The position numbers were made by a program, and so were the translations under genes. The notes under the pieces were generated by a model. It worked only from the letters and a program-made list of their open reading frames with translations. It did no database searches and had not been told where the DNA came from. A stretch of DNA of 34,192 nt, taken from IMG/VR virus record IMGVR_UViG_3300021957_004611, positions 1 through 34,192 of that record. One strand, 5' to 3'. How positions within the stretch are numbered: the first letter of the stretch is position 1; the number at the start of each line of letters is the position of its first letter. Of the stretch, positions 14,536 to 23,042 are shown one piece after another. The stretch comes from a virus.

Positions 14536-14987
14536 TGGCCATTCGTGAAGCAACAGATCGGGTACGTAAATCAACAACCGAAATGAAAGCCGCAATGCGA
14601 GGCAAATGTAAAACACCAGGCTGTAACAGTCACTTAACACTGTGGAAAGGTCCAGGTGAGAAAGAGTACTGTGATCCATGTCAGCGTAATTTTGCTGCAT
14701 TTGGCGGTATGGCTACACCATCCAAAGCATACAGTCAGTTGCGTCAGACATCATGTAGTGATTGTGGATTTGATCCTGCTAAATTGCCACGTGTTAAAAA
14801 ATACAAGGAAAGTGACCCCAAAAAATACAACAGCCTATTACGTGCCGCACTAACAGTAGATCATATTGATGGTAACCATGAAAACAATGATCCAGAAAAT
14901 TTAGTAACACTGTGTAGTAATTGTCATAATATCAAAACAATTGAATACGGCGACAATCTTACTCCAAGTAATCAAAATATTTTATAA
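14535..14987 (+). CDS. HNH endonuclease with zinc-finger cysteines
   Basis: 150 residues. The HNH core DHIDGNHENNDPENLVTLCSNCH (about 113-135) has the metal His, the Asn and the final His, closed by CxxC. An upstream CKTPGC...CDPC zinc ribbon and a separate CSDCGF knuckle are present. The family makes DNA nicks or breaks; it may be a free-standing homing enzyme or part of host-DNA attack. Overlaps the ParB-like gene by 1 bp. Confidence 0.9.
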   Translation: MAIREATDRVRKSTTEMKAAMRGKCKTPGCNSHLTLWKGPGEKEYCDPCQRNFAAFGGMATPSKAYSQLRQTSCSDCGFDPAKLPRVKKYKESDPKKYNSLLRAALTVDHIDGNHENNDPENLVTLCSNCHNIKTIEYGDNLTPSNQNIL

Positions 14988-15004
14988 TTTATTGCCTTTT
15001 ACTG

Positions 15005-15033
15005 TTGACAACCAAGACGTTTTACCTTATAAT
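15005..15033 (+). promoter_or_regulatory. sigma70-like early promoter, conserved-spacer family
   Basis: TTGACA, 17-bp spacer ACCAAGACGTTTTACCT, TATAAT. Near-identical to 9609, including the start region. Confidence 0.9.
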
Positions 15034-15063
15034 GATGGTATAAGTTAACAAAAAGGAAACAAT

Positions 15064-15336
15064 ATGTTTGAAGTAATGTCAAAAGAAGATAAACAGACGT
15101 TGTTTGAATCAGCAGTAATTGATATCACAGCAGGTTGTATAGTTGATATTGATGATGCAAGTGGTTCATCCAACAGTGTTTGTATTGGTGACTTTCGTGA
15201 CATTGGTTGGAGTACACGTGTAGCAACACGTGATAGTCTTTACTATGCTTGGAACGGTCCTAACCCTATCAAAGTTAATGGACAGATTGTTAACCCTGGT
15301 GAAACAACAGAAGAAGTTGAAATGGATTGGTCATAA
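15064..15336 (+). CDS. Hypothetical protein
   Basis: 90 residues (MFEVMSKEDKQTLFESAV...CIGDFRDIGWSTRVATRDS..., acidic C-terminus). AAGGAAA precedes the start. Single-gene unit behind a conserved-spacer promoter. No family recognised. Confidence 0.75.
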   Translation: MFEVMSKEDKQTLFESAVIDITAGCIVDIDDASGSSNSVCIGDFRDIGWSTRVATRDSLYYAWNGPNPIKVNGQIVNPGETTEEVEMDWS

Positions 15337-15351
15337 AAGTTAAAAAAAGGC

Positions 15352-15380
15352 TTGACAACCAAGACGTTTTACTATATACT
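15352..15380 (+). promoter_or_regulatory. sigma70-like early promoter, conserved-spacer family
   Basis: TTGACA, 17-bp spacer ACCAAGACGTTTTACTA, TATACT. Drives 15412 and probably 15714. Confidence 0.9.
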
Positions 15381-15411
15381 GTAAGTATAGTTAATAAAGA
15401 AGGAATACACA

Positions 15412-15651
15412 ATGTTTAGAATCCCTAGCTTTTACCAAGAAACAGTAGATTTTACTAGTGCTTGGAATACAATTAAAAACTTTGGTCGTGGCGATGCTCT
15501 TGAAGGTATGAACGCTATGAACCGTGTTTGGGAAGAGCATGCCAGTGGTAGTGACCGCTTTGAAGAAGATGATGACTTTTATGAGTGGTATGAAGCTGAA
15601 GTGAATGCTTACAATGTTGTGTTTAAAAATATGGGCAAATTGTTTGCCTAA
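15412..15651 (+). CDS. Hypothetical protein
   Basis: 79 residues, aromatic and acidic (FEEDDDFYEWYEAEVNAYN). AAGGAA lies upstream of the start. No family recognised. First gene of its unit. Confidence 0.75.
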   Translation: MFRIPSFYQETVDFTSAWNTIKNFGRGDALEGMNAMNRVWEEHASGSDRFEEDDDFYEWYEAEVNAYNVVFKNMGKLFA

Positions 15652-15713
15652 GGTATGTTATAATGTATGAAGGATATTACGCATATATGTTAAGAAGGAC
15701 TAAAGAGGAAAAT

Positions 15714-16304
15714 ATGAAAGAAAAGATGAAAAAGATGAAAAATATAATTTTAACAGATTGCGATGGTGTTCTGCTCGATTGGGAAAATAGTTTCCATGAT
15801 TGGATGTATGACAATGGATATAAAAAAGTTGTTGAAGGTGTTTATGAAATGGAAGTTGCTTATGACATTTCCAAAGCAGAATGCAAAAAATTAGTTAAAG
15901 AATTTAACCAGAGTGCTTGGATGTGCTGTTTGCCTGCTTTACGAGATGCACGAAGCGGTGTTGCCAAGCTAGTTGAAGCTGGATACACATTTACTTGTAT
16001 TACTAGTTTAAGTTTAGATCCGTATGCAAAGAAGCTACGGGAGGAGAACTTGGCTAAGATATTTGGCCAAGATGTGTTTAATGATGTTGTGTGTTTGGAT
16101 ACTGGTGCAGACAAAGATGAAGCACTTGCACCCTACAAAGATACAGGACTTTATTGGCTTGAAGACAAGCCAGAAAATGCACAGTTGGGTGCAGACCTTG
16201 GTTTGAACACGATCCTTATAAATCATGAACATAATGTTGGGTTTATGGATAAACGAATTACTAACGTCGACAATTGGGCTCAAGTCTGTGATATTATTTT
16301 GTAA
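15714..16304 (+). CDS. 5'(3')-deoxyribonucleotidase-like HAD phosphatase
   Basis: 196 residues from the ATG at 15714, chosen for GAGG 7 bp upstream and because the HAD motif then sits close to the N-terminus; the in-frame ATG at 15663 would add 17 residues. Motif 1 LTDCDGVLLDW (Asp15, Asp17), motif 2 CITSLS, and motif 4 WLEDKPENAQLG followed by TILINHEHN, typical of the NT5C group. It probably removes phosphate from (deoxy)nucleoside monophosphates in pool turnover. Ends 5 bp from the convergent phoH stop, with no clear terminator between them. Confidence 0.75.
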   Translation: MKEKMKKMKNIILTDCDGVLLDWENSFHDWMYDNGYKKVVEGVYEMEVAYDISKAECKKLVKEFNQSAWMCCLPALRDARSGVAKLVEAGYTFTCITSLSLDPYAKKLREENLAKIFGQDVFNDVVCLDTGADKDEALAPYKDTGLYWLEDKPENAQLGADLGLNTILINHEHNVGFMDKRITNVDNWAQVCDIIL

Positions 16305-16309
16305 TACGT

Positions 16310-17041
16310 TTAGTTAATACTTTCGTCTCCATAAATTGATAATACTTCAGACACGGCAGGATGTCTTTCCACATCACACCGGTTAAATTCAGTAAAGCCG
16401 ATACGTTGTGTGTCGGTTTTTTTCAGTAAGAACATAAAGTCTTTTAACCCATTGTTGTCGAACCCCCTATCATGCTGAGCTAAGTCTCCTGTCACAACAA
16501 TACGACTACCAACACCTATACGTGTTAGCAACATTTTCATTTGACTTGGTGTGGCGTTTTGCATTTCATCTGCGATAATGAATGCTTCTTTGAAAGTCCG
16601 CCCACGCATATATGCTAATGGGGCAACTTCAATTATGCCTTCTTCAATCATTGTTGTGATTTCTTTTGGAGTGTAATAATCTTCAAGTACATCGAAGATT
16701 GGTCTAGTCCATGGTGCCATTTTCTCTAGTAGAGTGCCGGGCAAAAAGCCATGTTGTTCATCCACACTTACTGCTGGACGAGTTACAACAATTTTCTCAC
16801 AGTCGCCTTCCTTGAGCGCACGAACCGCCGCTAGCACTGCTAGCATGGTTTTGCCAGTACCCGCTGGGCCTGTTGCAAACACGATGTTTTTATTTGCATC
16901 GTCAAGTAACGTCAAGTAATCCTCCTGTGCAAGATTTTTAGGTAAAATAGTTACCCTTGAATTACGCTTTTTATATTTCCCGAAGTCAACAATTGGCTCC
17001 GAACTGTTGAACGATTTGGTTTTTCTAGCTCTTTTAGTCAC
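16310..17041 (-). CDS. phoH: PhoH family P-loop ATPase
   Basis: 243 residues from a GTG start at 17041. GTG is chosen because AAGGAG lies 9 nt upstream on the minus strand and the longer frame gives an unlikely hydrophobic leader. Walker A GPAGTGKT (58-65), VTRPAVSVDEQHGFLPG, Walker B AFIIADEMQN and VTGDLAQHD are typical. PhoH is an ATPase/helicase-like protein common in marine phages, often linked to phosphate stress, with an uncertain role. It is the only minus-strand gene here; I see no convincing promoter for it. Confidence 0.95.
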   Translation of the reverse strand: MTKRARKTKSFNSSEPIVDFGKYKKRNSRVTILPKNLAQEDYLTLLDDANKNIVFATGPAGTGKTMLAVLAAVRALKEGDCEKIVVTRPAVSVDEQHGFLPGTLLEKMAPWTRPIFDVLEDYYTPKEITTMIEEGIIEVAPLAYMRGRTFKEAFIIADEMQNATPSQMKMLLTRIGVGSRIVVTGDLAQHDRGFDNNGLKDFMFLLKKTDTQRIGFTEFNRCDVERHPAVSEVLSIYGDESIN

Positions 17042-17111
17042 TACGTCATTCTCCTTTTGTAGTTTATATTTGCTAGACTTGAGCCCAAGTTGTTCATTGG
17101 TATTTAACAGA

Positions 17112-17140
17112 TTGACGTCAAACACCTTTGATAGTATAAT
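17112..17140 (+). promoter_or_regulatory. sigma70-like early promoter of the 17203 unit
   Basis: TTGACG, 17-bp spacer, TATAAT. The -35 box is part of the palindrome TTGACGTCAA. It lies between divergent phoH and 17203. Confidence 0.8.
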
Positions 17141-17166
17141 GAAATAACAAAATAGTTTCTTGTTTG

Positions 17167-17174
17167 TATAAATA
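17167..17174 (+). promoter_or_regulatory. T4-type late promoter (TATAAATA)
   Basis: An exact match to the T4 late octamer, 28 bp before the ATG at 17203 and downstream of an early promoter. The following unit can therefore be read in both phases. Confidence 0.8.
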
Positions 17175-17202
17175 GTTACAACAGCAATTAGGTAAATGAA
17201 TA

Positions 17203-17736
17203 ATGATTGAACCACAAGACATAACAGACACAATTAGTAGTATCTATGACGGTAATAGTAAGCTAGATATGCTACTCGAATTTGAGGGCGTATTAGACAA
17301 GTTACACTTGTATGCTTATAAAAACTGGATCAAAGGCGAAATTGTAGCTGGACCAGAAATTAGTCGCTATTGGATTGAAGCCACAGTGATGTATCCTAGA
17401 GATTTCATGCCAGATCCAGAAGGTTCGTTACGACTTACCAAACATGGTTGCTATGTGTATTTTCAGAAAGAAACATACATTGTAAGTAAAGAAATTAAAA
17501 CACCAGATGATCTTGAAACAACTGACCGAGGCGAACGTAAGCCTAAGAAAATTGAAAAAGATGTTTGGCTAGTGCGTATCGTGATGCCACGCCACTTTGT
17601 GGACGAATTTAAAAGTCAGCAAATTGAAGTTAACGGCGTTGAAATTGACATGAGTGATGTTAGTGATGCTTACGAACAAGGACTAGATAGCGAAGAGGCT
17701 TTAAAAAATGACAATGACCCAGACCAAGATATTTGA
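17203..17736 (+). CDS. Conserved T4-like phage hypothetical protein
   Basis: 177 residues. LLEFEGVLDKLHLYAYKNWIKGEIVAGPEISRYWIEAT...MPDPEGSLRLTKHGC is a pattern I associate with marine T4-like phages; the C-terminus is acidic. No enzymatic motif. Preceded by TTAGG and both promoter types. Overlaps the next gene by 29 bp. A virion or assembly role would fit, but is unproven. Confidence 0.75.
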   Translation: MIEPQDITDTISSIYDGNSKLDMLLEFEGVLDKLHLYAYKNWIKGEIVAGPEISRYWIEATVMYPRDFMPDPEGSLRLTKHGCYVYFQKETYIVSKEIKTPDDLETTDRGERKPKKIEKDVWLVRIVMPRHFVDEFKSQQIEVNGVEIDMSDVSDAYEQGLDSEEALKNDNDPDQDI

Positions 17737-18208
17737 GGGATTAACCCACGAAGAAATGCAAGGACTAGTCAATAGTGTAGTTAGTATTGACCAGTATAAA
17801 CCTAAAATTGGCGAAAACGCAGATACTGTTGTGGTAGCACTTACTGTACAATATGAGAAGCCAGCCAAAGATTTAAGTAACTTTATTGAAACAGGTGTAA
17901 ATGAGCATTTGGATGTTGAAGCTAGCCCTGCACCCAATCAGGACGGCGAGTACAAAGTGTTTGTTGAATTCCAACGTAATAAAGATTTATATGAAAAAAT
18001 ATCTGGTATGTTGTCACACATTAATAAAATTACCAGTGATGCTGGTGAATGGCAATACACTGGATACAAACTTGATGATCCACGTACACTTGATGAGGAA
18101 CGTTTTACTAGAGATATTATTACTGATCCAGAGATGTATCGTCAGAAGTTTGAAAAGACAGCCGGTCAGGAGATCGCAGAACGCATGGACTTTTTAGTTA
18201 AATATTAA
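17708..18208 (+). CDS. Conserved phage protein, possible virion or assembly component
   Basis: 166 residues. The core SIDQYKPKIGENADTVVVALTV...AKDLSNFIETG...LDVEASPAPNQDGEYKVFVEFQRN looks like a mixed alpha/beta protein conserved in T4-like cyanophages. An in-frame ATG at 17714 is an alternative start. Ends 1 bp before the IF-1 gene. Function unknown. Confidence 0.75.
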   Translation: MTMTQTKIFEGLTHEEMQGLVNSVVSIDQYKPKIGENADTVVVALTVQYEKPAKDLSNFIETGVNEHLDVEASPAPNQDGEYKVFVEFQRNKDLYEKISGMLSHINKITSDAGEWQYTGYKLDDPRTLDEERFTRDIITDPEMYRQKFEKTAGQEIAERMDFLVKY

Positions 18209-18209
18209 A

Positions 18210-18431
18210 ATGGCCAAAGAAGAAATCTTTACGGTTACTGGTAAAATTATCGATTGCATGCCCAATGCAACATTCAAGGTAAAGATTGAAGATACCGATA
18301 ATATTATTATTGGACTTATCAGTGGAAAAATTCGTAAATTTAACATAAACATATTGTTGGGCGACCGTGTAGACTTAGAGCTATCACCCTATGATCTATC
18401 CAAAGGCCGTATCGTTTATAGACACAAATAA
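18210..18431 (+). CDS. infA: Translation initiation factor IF-1
   Basis: 73 residues (bacterial IF-1 is about 72). The S1/OB-fold pattern is complete: VTGKIIDCMPNATFKVKIED, ISGKIRKFNINILLGDRVDLELSPYDLSKGRIVYR. The PNATF, SGKIRK and SPYDL.KGRI.YR signatures are the family hallmarks. IF-1 binds the 30S A site and helps IF-2 and IF-3 in start selection. It sits 1 bp after its neighbour in a dual-promoter unit. A phage copy could bias initiation towards phage mRNAs; this is inference. Confidence 0.92.
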   Translation: MAKEEIFTVTGKIIDCMPNATFKVKIEDTDNIIIGLISGKIRKFNINILLGDRVDLELSPYDLSKGRIVYRHK

Positions 18432-18442
18432 GGTAGACCATT

Positions 18443-18913
18443 ATGGGATATAAAATTTCAGCGGCATTACTGGTTGTAATTATGGCAATGAGTGGATTAG
18501 GCTATTGGTATTATACCTCAAGTCAAGCAACTATCCAAGTATTAACAGCAAACAATGCTAAACTTGATACAGCAATACAATTAAACGAAGAAGCAATAAC
18601 TTCGTTACAAGCAGACTATACAAGAGTCCTAGAACAAAATACTAAAATACAAGAACAATATGCAGACATTCGTCAGCAAAATAATCGTCTCAGAGATAAA
18701 CTGTCTGACCTAGATTTAGGTCTTATTGCAAGTGAAAAACCAGACAGCATTGAACGAGCGATTAACAATGGTACCATCAATGCTGGACGTTGCTTTGAAA
18801 TACTAAGTGGCGCACAGTTAACGGAGAAAGAAACAAATGCAGAAAACGGTGAACAATTTAACAAAGAGTGTCCTTGGCTTTGGCCTGGTAATATTACTGG
18901 CGAGTTGCAGTAG
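18443..18913 (+). CDS. Inner-membrane spanin (Rz-like)
   Basis: 156 residues. One N-terminal signal-anchor helix (about 4-24, ISAALLVVIMAMSGLGYWYY), then a long Gln/Asn-rich coiled coil (about 30-95), and a periplasmic C-terminal part. The next gene, a lipoprotein, starts inside its 3' end out of frame. This is the classic overlapping i-spanin/o-spanin layout used to fuse inner and outer membranes in the last step of lysis of Gram-negative hosts. Confidence 0.85.
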   Translation: MGYKISAALLVVIMAMSGLGYWYYTSSQATIQVLTANNAKLDTAIQLNEEAITSLQADYTRVLEQNTKIQEQYADIRQQNNRLRDKLSDLDLGLIASEKPDSIERAINNGTINAGRCFEILSGAQLTEKETNAENGEQFNKECPWLWPGNITGELQ

Positions 18914-19235
18914 CTTACCACAAACTGTCGAAATCAGCGCAAAACCTGTCGAAAAACCACAACTCATTTTACCTCCAGTAGATCAAGTTAACATGCGATC
19001 AGTGGATTGGGTAGTTATCAATCAGGATAATCTAGATGAGAAGATTAGTCAACTCACAACAAACGGAAAGCCGTTGGCTATGTTTGTACTAACTGGAGAC
19101 GGTTACAGTAACTTAGGACTAAACTTCAGTGATATACGTGCTTTAGTCCAGCAACAAAAAGCAATCATTGTTGCTTATGAAGAATATTACCAACAGGCAG
19201 AAGAAACACTTGACAATGCTGTCACAATCGATTAA
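18837..19235 (+). CDS. Outer-membrane spanin lipoprotein (Rz1-like)
   Basis: 132 residues. Signal peptide SVLGFGLVILLASC with lipobox Leu21-Ala22-Ser23-Cys24, then SSLPQ and a Pro-rich segment (KPVEKPQLILPPVDQ). The first 77 bp overlap the i-spanin gene in another frame. Longer than lambda Rz1, with an acidic C-terminal extension. Acts at the outer membrane with the i-spanin. Confidence 0.85.
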   Translation: MQKTVNNLTKSVLGFGLVILLASCSSLPQTVEISAKPVEKPQLILPPVDQVNMRSVDWVVINQDNLDEKISQLTTNGKPLAMFVLTGDGYSNLGLNFSDIRALVQQQKAIIVAYEEYYQQAEETLDNAVTID

Positions 19236-19247
19236 ACTCGTTGTAAT

Positions 19248-20063
19248 ATGTCAGATCCTTACACCACACTCGGCGTAGACCGAAACAGCACAGACAAAGA
19301 TATCAAGAGTGCATTTCGTAAACTAGCGCACAAACATCACCCTGACCGTGAAGGCGGAAGTGAGGAAAAGATGAAGGCAGTTAATGAAGCCTATCGTCAG
19401 ATCCGTACACAGGAAGATCGTGACACCTTTAATCGCCCACAGCAAGAATATCCACAGGGGTTTGGACCTAATGGATTCCAAGGCATGGGCGGTTTTGAAG
19501 ATATGTTTGCTAATTTTGGATTTCGTAAACCACACCCACAAATGAATCCAAACAAAGATATACATATAAATTACAACATTACTATGGAAGAGATCTGTCT
19601 AGGTGTAAATAAAGACATACAGATATCATTGCCCGCAGACAGAAAAACCACAGTACATATAAAAATCCCACCCGGCATCAAACACGGACAAAGAATTAAA
19701 TTTAGTGGATGTGGAGAAACTACACACAAAGGCTTTACATCTGGTGATTTATATGTTACAGTAGTAGAACAATTACACCCATTATATGTACGACAAGAAA
19801 ACAACTGTTGCATAAAACAAAGTATAGATCTTTACACTGCTATGACAGGCGGTGAGCTGGAGGTCAACAGTATCGACAATAGTAGATATAAATTAAAAAT
19901 TAAACCCGGAACTCAACCAGGAACACGGTTGCGTATACCAGAAGCAGGATTTCCAATACTCAACACAAAACGTACTGGAGATTTAGTAGTAACAATAAAC
20001 GTAGTTATTCCTGCCGTATCTGATGTAAATATACGTATAAGCGACCTCAATAAGGAAAAATAA
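19248..20063 (+). CDS. DnaJ-like co-chaperone (class B/CbpA type)
   Basis: 271 residues. J domain 1-60 with HPD at 31-33, a Gly/Phe-rich linker (70-90, GFGPNGFQGMGGFEDMF), no CxxCxGxG zinc centre, then the two beta-sandwich client-binding domains (ISLPADRKTTVHIKIPPGIKHGQRIKFSGCGE and the LKIKPGTQPGTRLRIPEAGF strand). It can stimulate host DnaK ATPase and recruit clients. Only 4 bp separate it from clpA, suggesting joint expression. Confidence 0.93.
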   Translation: MSDPYTTLGVDRNSTDKDIKSAFRKLAHKHHPDREGGSEEKMKAVNEAYRQIRTQEDRDTFNRPQQEYPQGFGPNGFQGMGGFEDMFANFGFRKPHPQMNPNKDIHINYNITMEEICLGVNKDIQISLPADRKTTVHIKIPPGIKHGQRIKFSGCGETTHKGFTSGDLYVTVVEQLHPLYVRQENNCCIKQSIDLYTAMTGGELEVNSIDNSRYKLKIKPGTQPGTRLRIPEAGFPILNTKRTGDLVVTINVVIPAVSDVNIRISDLNKEK

Positions 20064-20067
20064 AATA

Positions 20068-22290
20068 ATGTCAAACGAACGTTTAGAATTAATGGTAACA
20101 AAAGCATTTAAAATTGCAGAAGAGTTTAGTCACAAGTATGTAACTCTAGAGCATGTATTATGTGTGATTTTAGAAGATCAGGATGTCATTGATGTGATTG
20201 TTGAATTGGGAGGTGACCCACTTCAGATTAGCGATCATACGTATGCATATTGTCATACAGAACTAGAAGAAATTAAAGTTGTAGGTACACTACGCCCAAC
20301 TAAAACACAGGCACTGGAACGTGTATTTAATCGTGCATTTACACAAGCACTGTTTAACGGACGTCAACAACTTACAACAGTGGATGTATTGTTGAGTATC
20401 CTGAGCGAAAAGAATAGTTTTGCAACATACATCTGCGCAAACAATTTTGTAACACGTGAATCATTACTAGAGCATTTGGCAGACAAAAACGATCAGGCTG
20501 AACTAGACAGCAACGACCCACGCAGTAAAAAAGAAGCAGTACTGCGTAAGTTCTGTGTTAACTTAAACAAGGAAGCAGAACAAAACAAATTAGATCCACT
20601 TATTGGACGTAAAGAAGAAGTAGACTTACTGACACAAACACTGGCCAGACGTAAAAAGAATAACGTTGTATTAGTGGGCGATGCTGGTGTTGGTAAAACT
20701 GCAATTGCTGAAGGACTGGCACATCGTATTGTAACAGCAGATGTTCCAGAAACTATTCAAGGACACACAGTATACAGTTTGGATATCGGTGCATTATTGG
20801 CTGGTACAAAATATCGTGGAGACTTTGAAGAACGTATGAAAGAGATACTGGATATCTTGGAAACACGTGATGATGCTATCTTGTTTATTGATGAGATACA
20901 CATGATTATGGGCGCAGGGTCAGCAGGACAAGGAGCAATGGATGTTGCTAACTTACTGAAGCCAGCACTACAAAAAGGCAAACTACACTGTGTAGGCAGT
21001 ACAACATATGAAGAATATCGCGAAAAATTTGAGAAAGATCGTGCTTTAGCAAGACGCTTTTATAAGATTGATGTACCTGAACCAACACCAAGTGAAGCAC
21101 GTGAGATTGTGACACAGAGTATTGCAACATACGAAACATATCACAACTTACAGATTAGTCCAGAAGCAATACAAGCGGCTGTAGACTTGAGTGTACAATA
21201 TCTACATGATAAAAAGTTGCCAGACAAAGTATTTGACGTTATTGACAGCGCATTTGCTCGTCAGCGTGTAACTGAAACAGGTAAACGCAAAAGTCTTATT
21301 GATGAAGACTTAATTAAATATGAGATTAGTAAACTTGCACGTATTCCACTAGACACAGTTGTTAATGTCAAGAAGCGTGAAACACAAATGATTAATATCG
21401 AACAAAAACTGCGTGATAGAGTTTTTGGGCAAGACGAAGCAATTGACTTATTGGCGGATGCTGTTTATATCAGTAAAGCAGGACTAAAAAGCAAAGACAA
21501 GCCTGTTGGTACTTACTTGTTTACTGGACCTACTGGTGTTGGTAAAACTGAAACTGCAAAAGCAATTAGTGAATTACTTAATATGCATCTTGTACGTTTT
21601 GACATGAGTGAATATCAGGAACGTCACACTGTTGCTAAACTTATTGGTGCACCTCCTGGCTATGTTGGACATGGTGATGGTAAAATGGGTAGCGGACAAC
21701 TTATTAATGAGTTGGAAAAGACTCCCAACTGTGTATTACTGCTTGATGAAGTAGAAAAAGCACACCCAGATGTTTTAAACGTTATGTTACAAGTAATGGA
21801 CAACGGCATGGTGACAAGCAGTGACGGTAAAGCAGTGAGTGCTAGAAATGCTGTTATTATCCTAACCAGTAACTTGGGCGCCGCTGACAGTGAAAAGAAT
21901 GTAATTGGATTTAGTGGTGGTAAACATGATACTGCACAAGACAAAGCAGTTAAAAACTTCTTTAGCCCAGAGTTCCGCAATCGGTTGGATGCTACTGTTA
22001 AGTTTAATAAACTTGACCGTGGACACATCAACAAAGTTACTGATAAATTCCTTAATGAACTAAAATATATGGTCAAGGATCGTGGTGTTACATTAACGTG
22101 GACACCAGCAGTAACTGATTGGTTGAGTGATCGTGGATTTAGTGAAACAATGGGTGCAAGACCAATGGCACGTGAGATTAATGAAAATATCAAGAAGCCA
22201 CTTGCACGTAAAATGCTGTTCGACGATTCGGAACTTAGTGATATTCAAGTAGACATCAATAATGACACAGTGCAAATTGAATATCGATAA
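20068..22290 (+). CDS. clpA: ClpA-like AAA+ unfoldase
   Basis: 740 residues (E. coli ClpA 758). N-domain repeats 1-140, AAA-1 with Walker A GDAGVGKT (204-211) and Walker B ILFIDEIH, and AAA-2 with GPTGVGKT (487-494) and LLLDEVEKAHPDV. There is no ClpB-type long middle domain. An IGF tripeptide (613-615) before FFSPEFRNRLD is placed like the IGL/IGF loop with which ClpA docks on ClpP. No clpP or clpS is in the window, so it would work with host ClpP. Overlaps the next gene by 29 bp. Confidence 0.94.
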   Translation: MSNERLELMVTKAFKIAEEFSHKYVTLEHVLCVILEDQDVIDVIVELGGDPLQISDHTYAYCHTELEEIKVVGTLRPTKTQALERVFNRAFTQALFNGRQQLTTVDVLLSILSEKNSFATYICANNFVTRESLLEHLADKNDQAELDSNDPRSKKEAVLRKFCVNLNKEAEQNKLDPLIGRKEEVDLLTQTLARRKKNNVVLVGDAGVGKTAIAEGLAHRIVTADVPETIQGHTVYSLDIGALLAGTKYRGDFEERMKEILDILETRDDAILFIDEIHMIMGAGSAGQGAMDVANLLKPALQKGKLHCVGSTTYEEYREKFEKDRALARRFYKIDVPEPTPSEAREIVTQSIATYETYHNLQISPEAIQAAVDLSVQYLHDKKLPDKVFDVIDSAFARQRVTETGKRKSLIDEDLIKYEISKLARIPLDTVVNVKKRETQMINIEQKLRDRVFGQDEAIDLLADAVYISKAGLKSKDKPVGTYLFTGPTGVGKTETAKAISELLNMHLVRFDMSEYQERHTVAKLIGAPPGYVGHGDGKMGSGQLINELEKTPNCVLLLDEVEKAHPDVLNVMLQVMDNGMVTSSDGKAVSARNAVIILTSNLGAADSEKNVIGFSGGKHDTAQDKAVKNFFSPEFRNRLDATVKFNKLDRGHINKVTDKFLNELKYMVKDRGVTLTWTPAVTDWLSDRGFSETMGARPMAREINENIKKPLARKMLFDDSELSDIQVDINNDTVQIEYR

Positions 22291-23032
22291 TATACGAGAA
22301 CTTTGTAAACAAACAGGTGTTAAGTATACACTGAGCAACAAAGCATTCTATCGAAAATTTGCATACAACATTAGTTTACGTAGTATCTCCATGTGGCAGT
22401 ATCGTGATAGTGACAATTTATATGCAATAAAGCGTGAATACATGAATCTAGTTGCTAAACAACACAAAATAACCAAACTAATGGATCGATTGGATATTGA
22501 ATATCGCTTTAGACGTGAGCAAAACTTTAATTTGTATTTGAGTGACAGTAGTATAGTACGCCGTATCTTAAACACAATGAGTGATGATGTATTATTAATT
22601 GATGGTCCTAAAAACGATCAACATTTGGATGTATTATTATCCAATCGTAAAGCAATAGTAAAATCACAGTTGTATTACAAGAAGTATCGCTTTAAAGTTG
22701 CGTATAACACCAATACAGTGTTTAAAGAAGAAATATTACCAGTGTTATCTCAATATCTCAAAAACACACCAATAGAAAATGTCAAAGTAAGCAGTAATTA
22801 CTACAAACTTATAAGGGATATGGAAGCTGAACAGTCAAAAGCATGGGTTAGTAATATGAAGCCAGCCAGCAACTACTCTAATATTGCCAATTGGCACTAT
22901 CGACCTAAAATTAATTCATGGCATGTTGTTAGCATATATTTTGCTGATGAAGAAGATTATGTAATGTATAAAATGATGGTGGGCGGTGATACATTGCATG
23001 AATATGAAGTGGTATTACAACAGGACCTGTAA
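22262..23032 (+). CDS. Hypothetical protein
   Basis: 256 residues, basic and Tyr-rich. Contains YKKYRFKVAYNTNTVFKEEILPVLSQYLKNTP and, near the end, SWHVVSIYFADEEDYVMYKMMVGG. The start lies inside clpA; the next in-frame Met codons would shorten it by about 40 residues. No domain recognised. It ends the early/middle unit just before a late promoter. Confidence 0.75.
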   Translation: MTQCKLNIDNIRELCKQTGVKYTLSNKAFYRKFAYNISLRSISMWQYRDSDNLYAIKREYMNLVAKQHKITKLMDRLDIEYRFRREQNFNLYLSDSSIVRRILNTMSDDVLLIDGPKNDQHLDVLLSNRKAIVKSQLYYKKYRFKVAYNTNTVFKEEILPVLSQYLKNTPIENVKVSSNYYKLIRDMEAEQSKAWVSNMKPASNYSNIANWHYRPKINSWHVVSIYFADEEDYVMYKMMVGGDTLHEYEVVLQQDL

Positions 23033-23034
23033 CA

Positions 23035-23042
23035 GATAAATA
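23035..23042 (+). promoter_or_regulatory. T4-type late promoter (GATAAATA) in a 20-bp palindrome
   Basis: An octamer 26 bp before the ATG at 23068. It overlaps the perfect palindrome TAAATAACTATAGTTATTTA (23037-23056). Confidence 0.7.

Noticed and set aside
17042-17233. Upstream extension of phoH on the minus strand
   Set aside because: It would add a hydrophobic leader unlike PhoH and cross the promoters of 17203; a GTG with AAGGAG at 17041 fits better.
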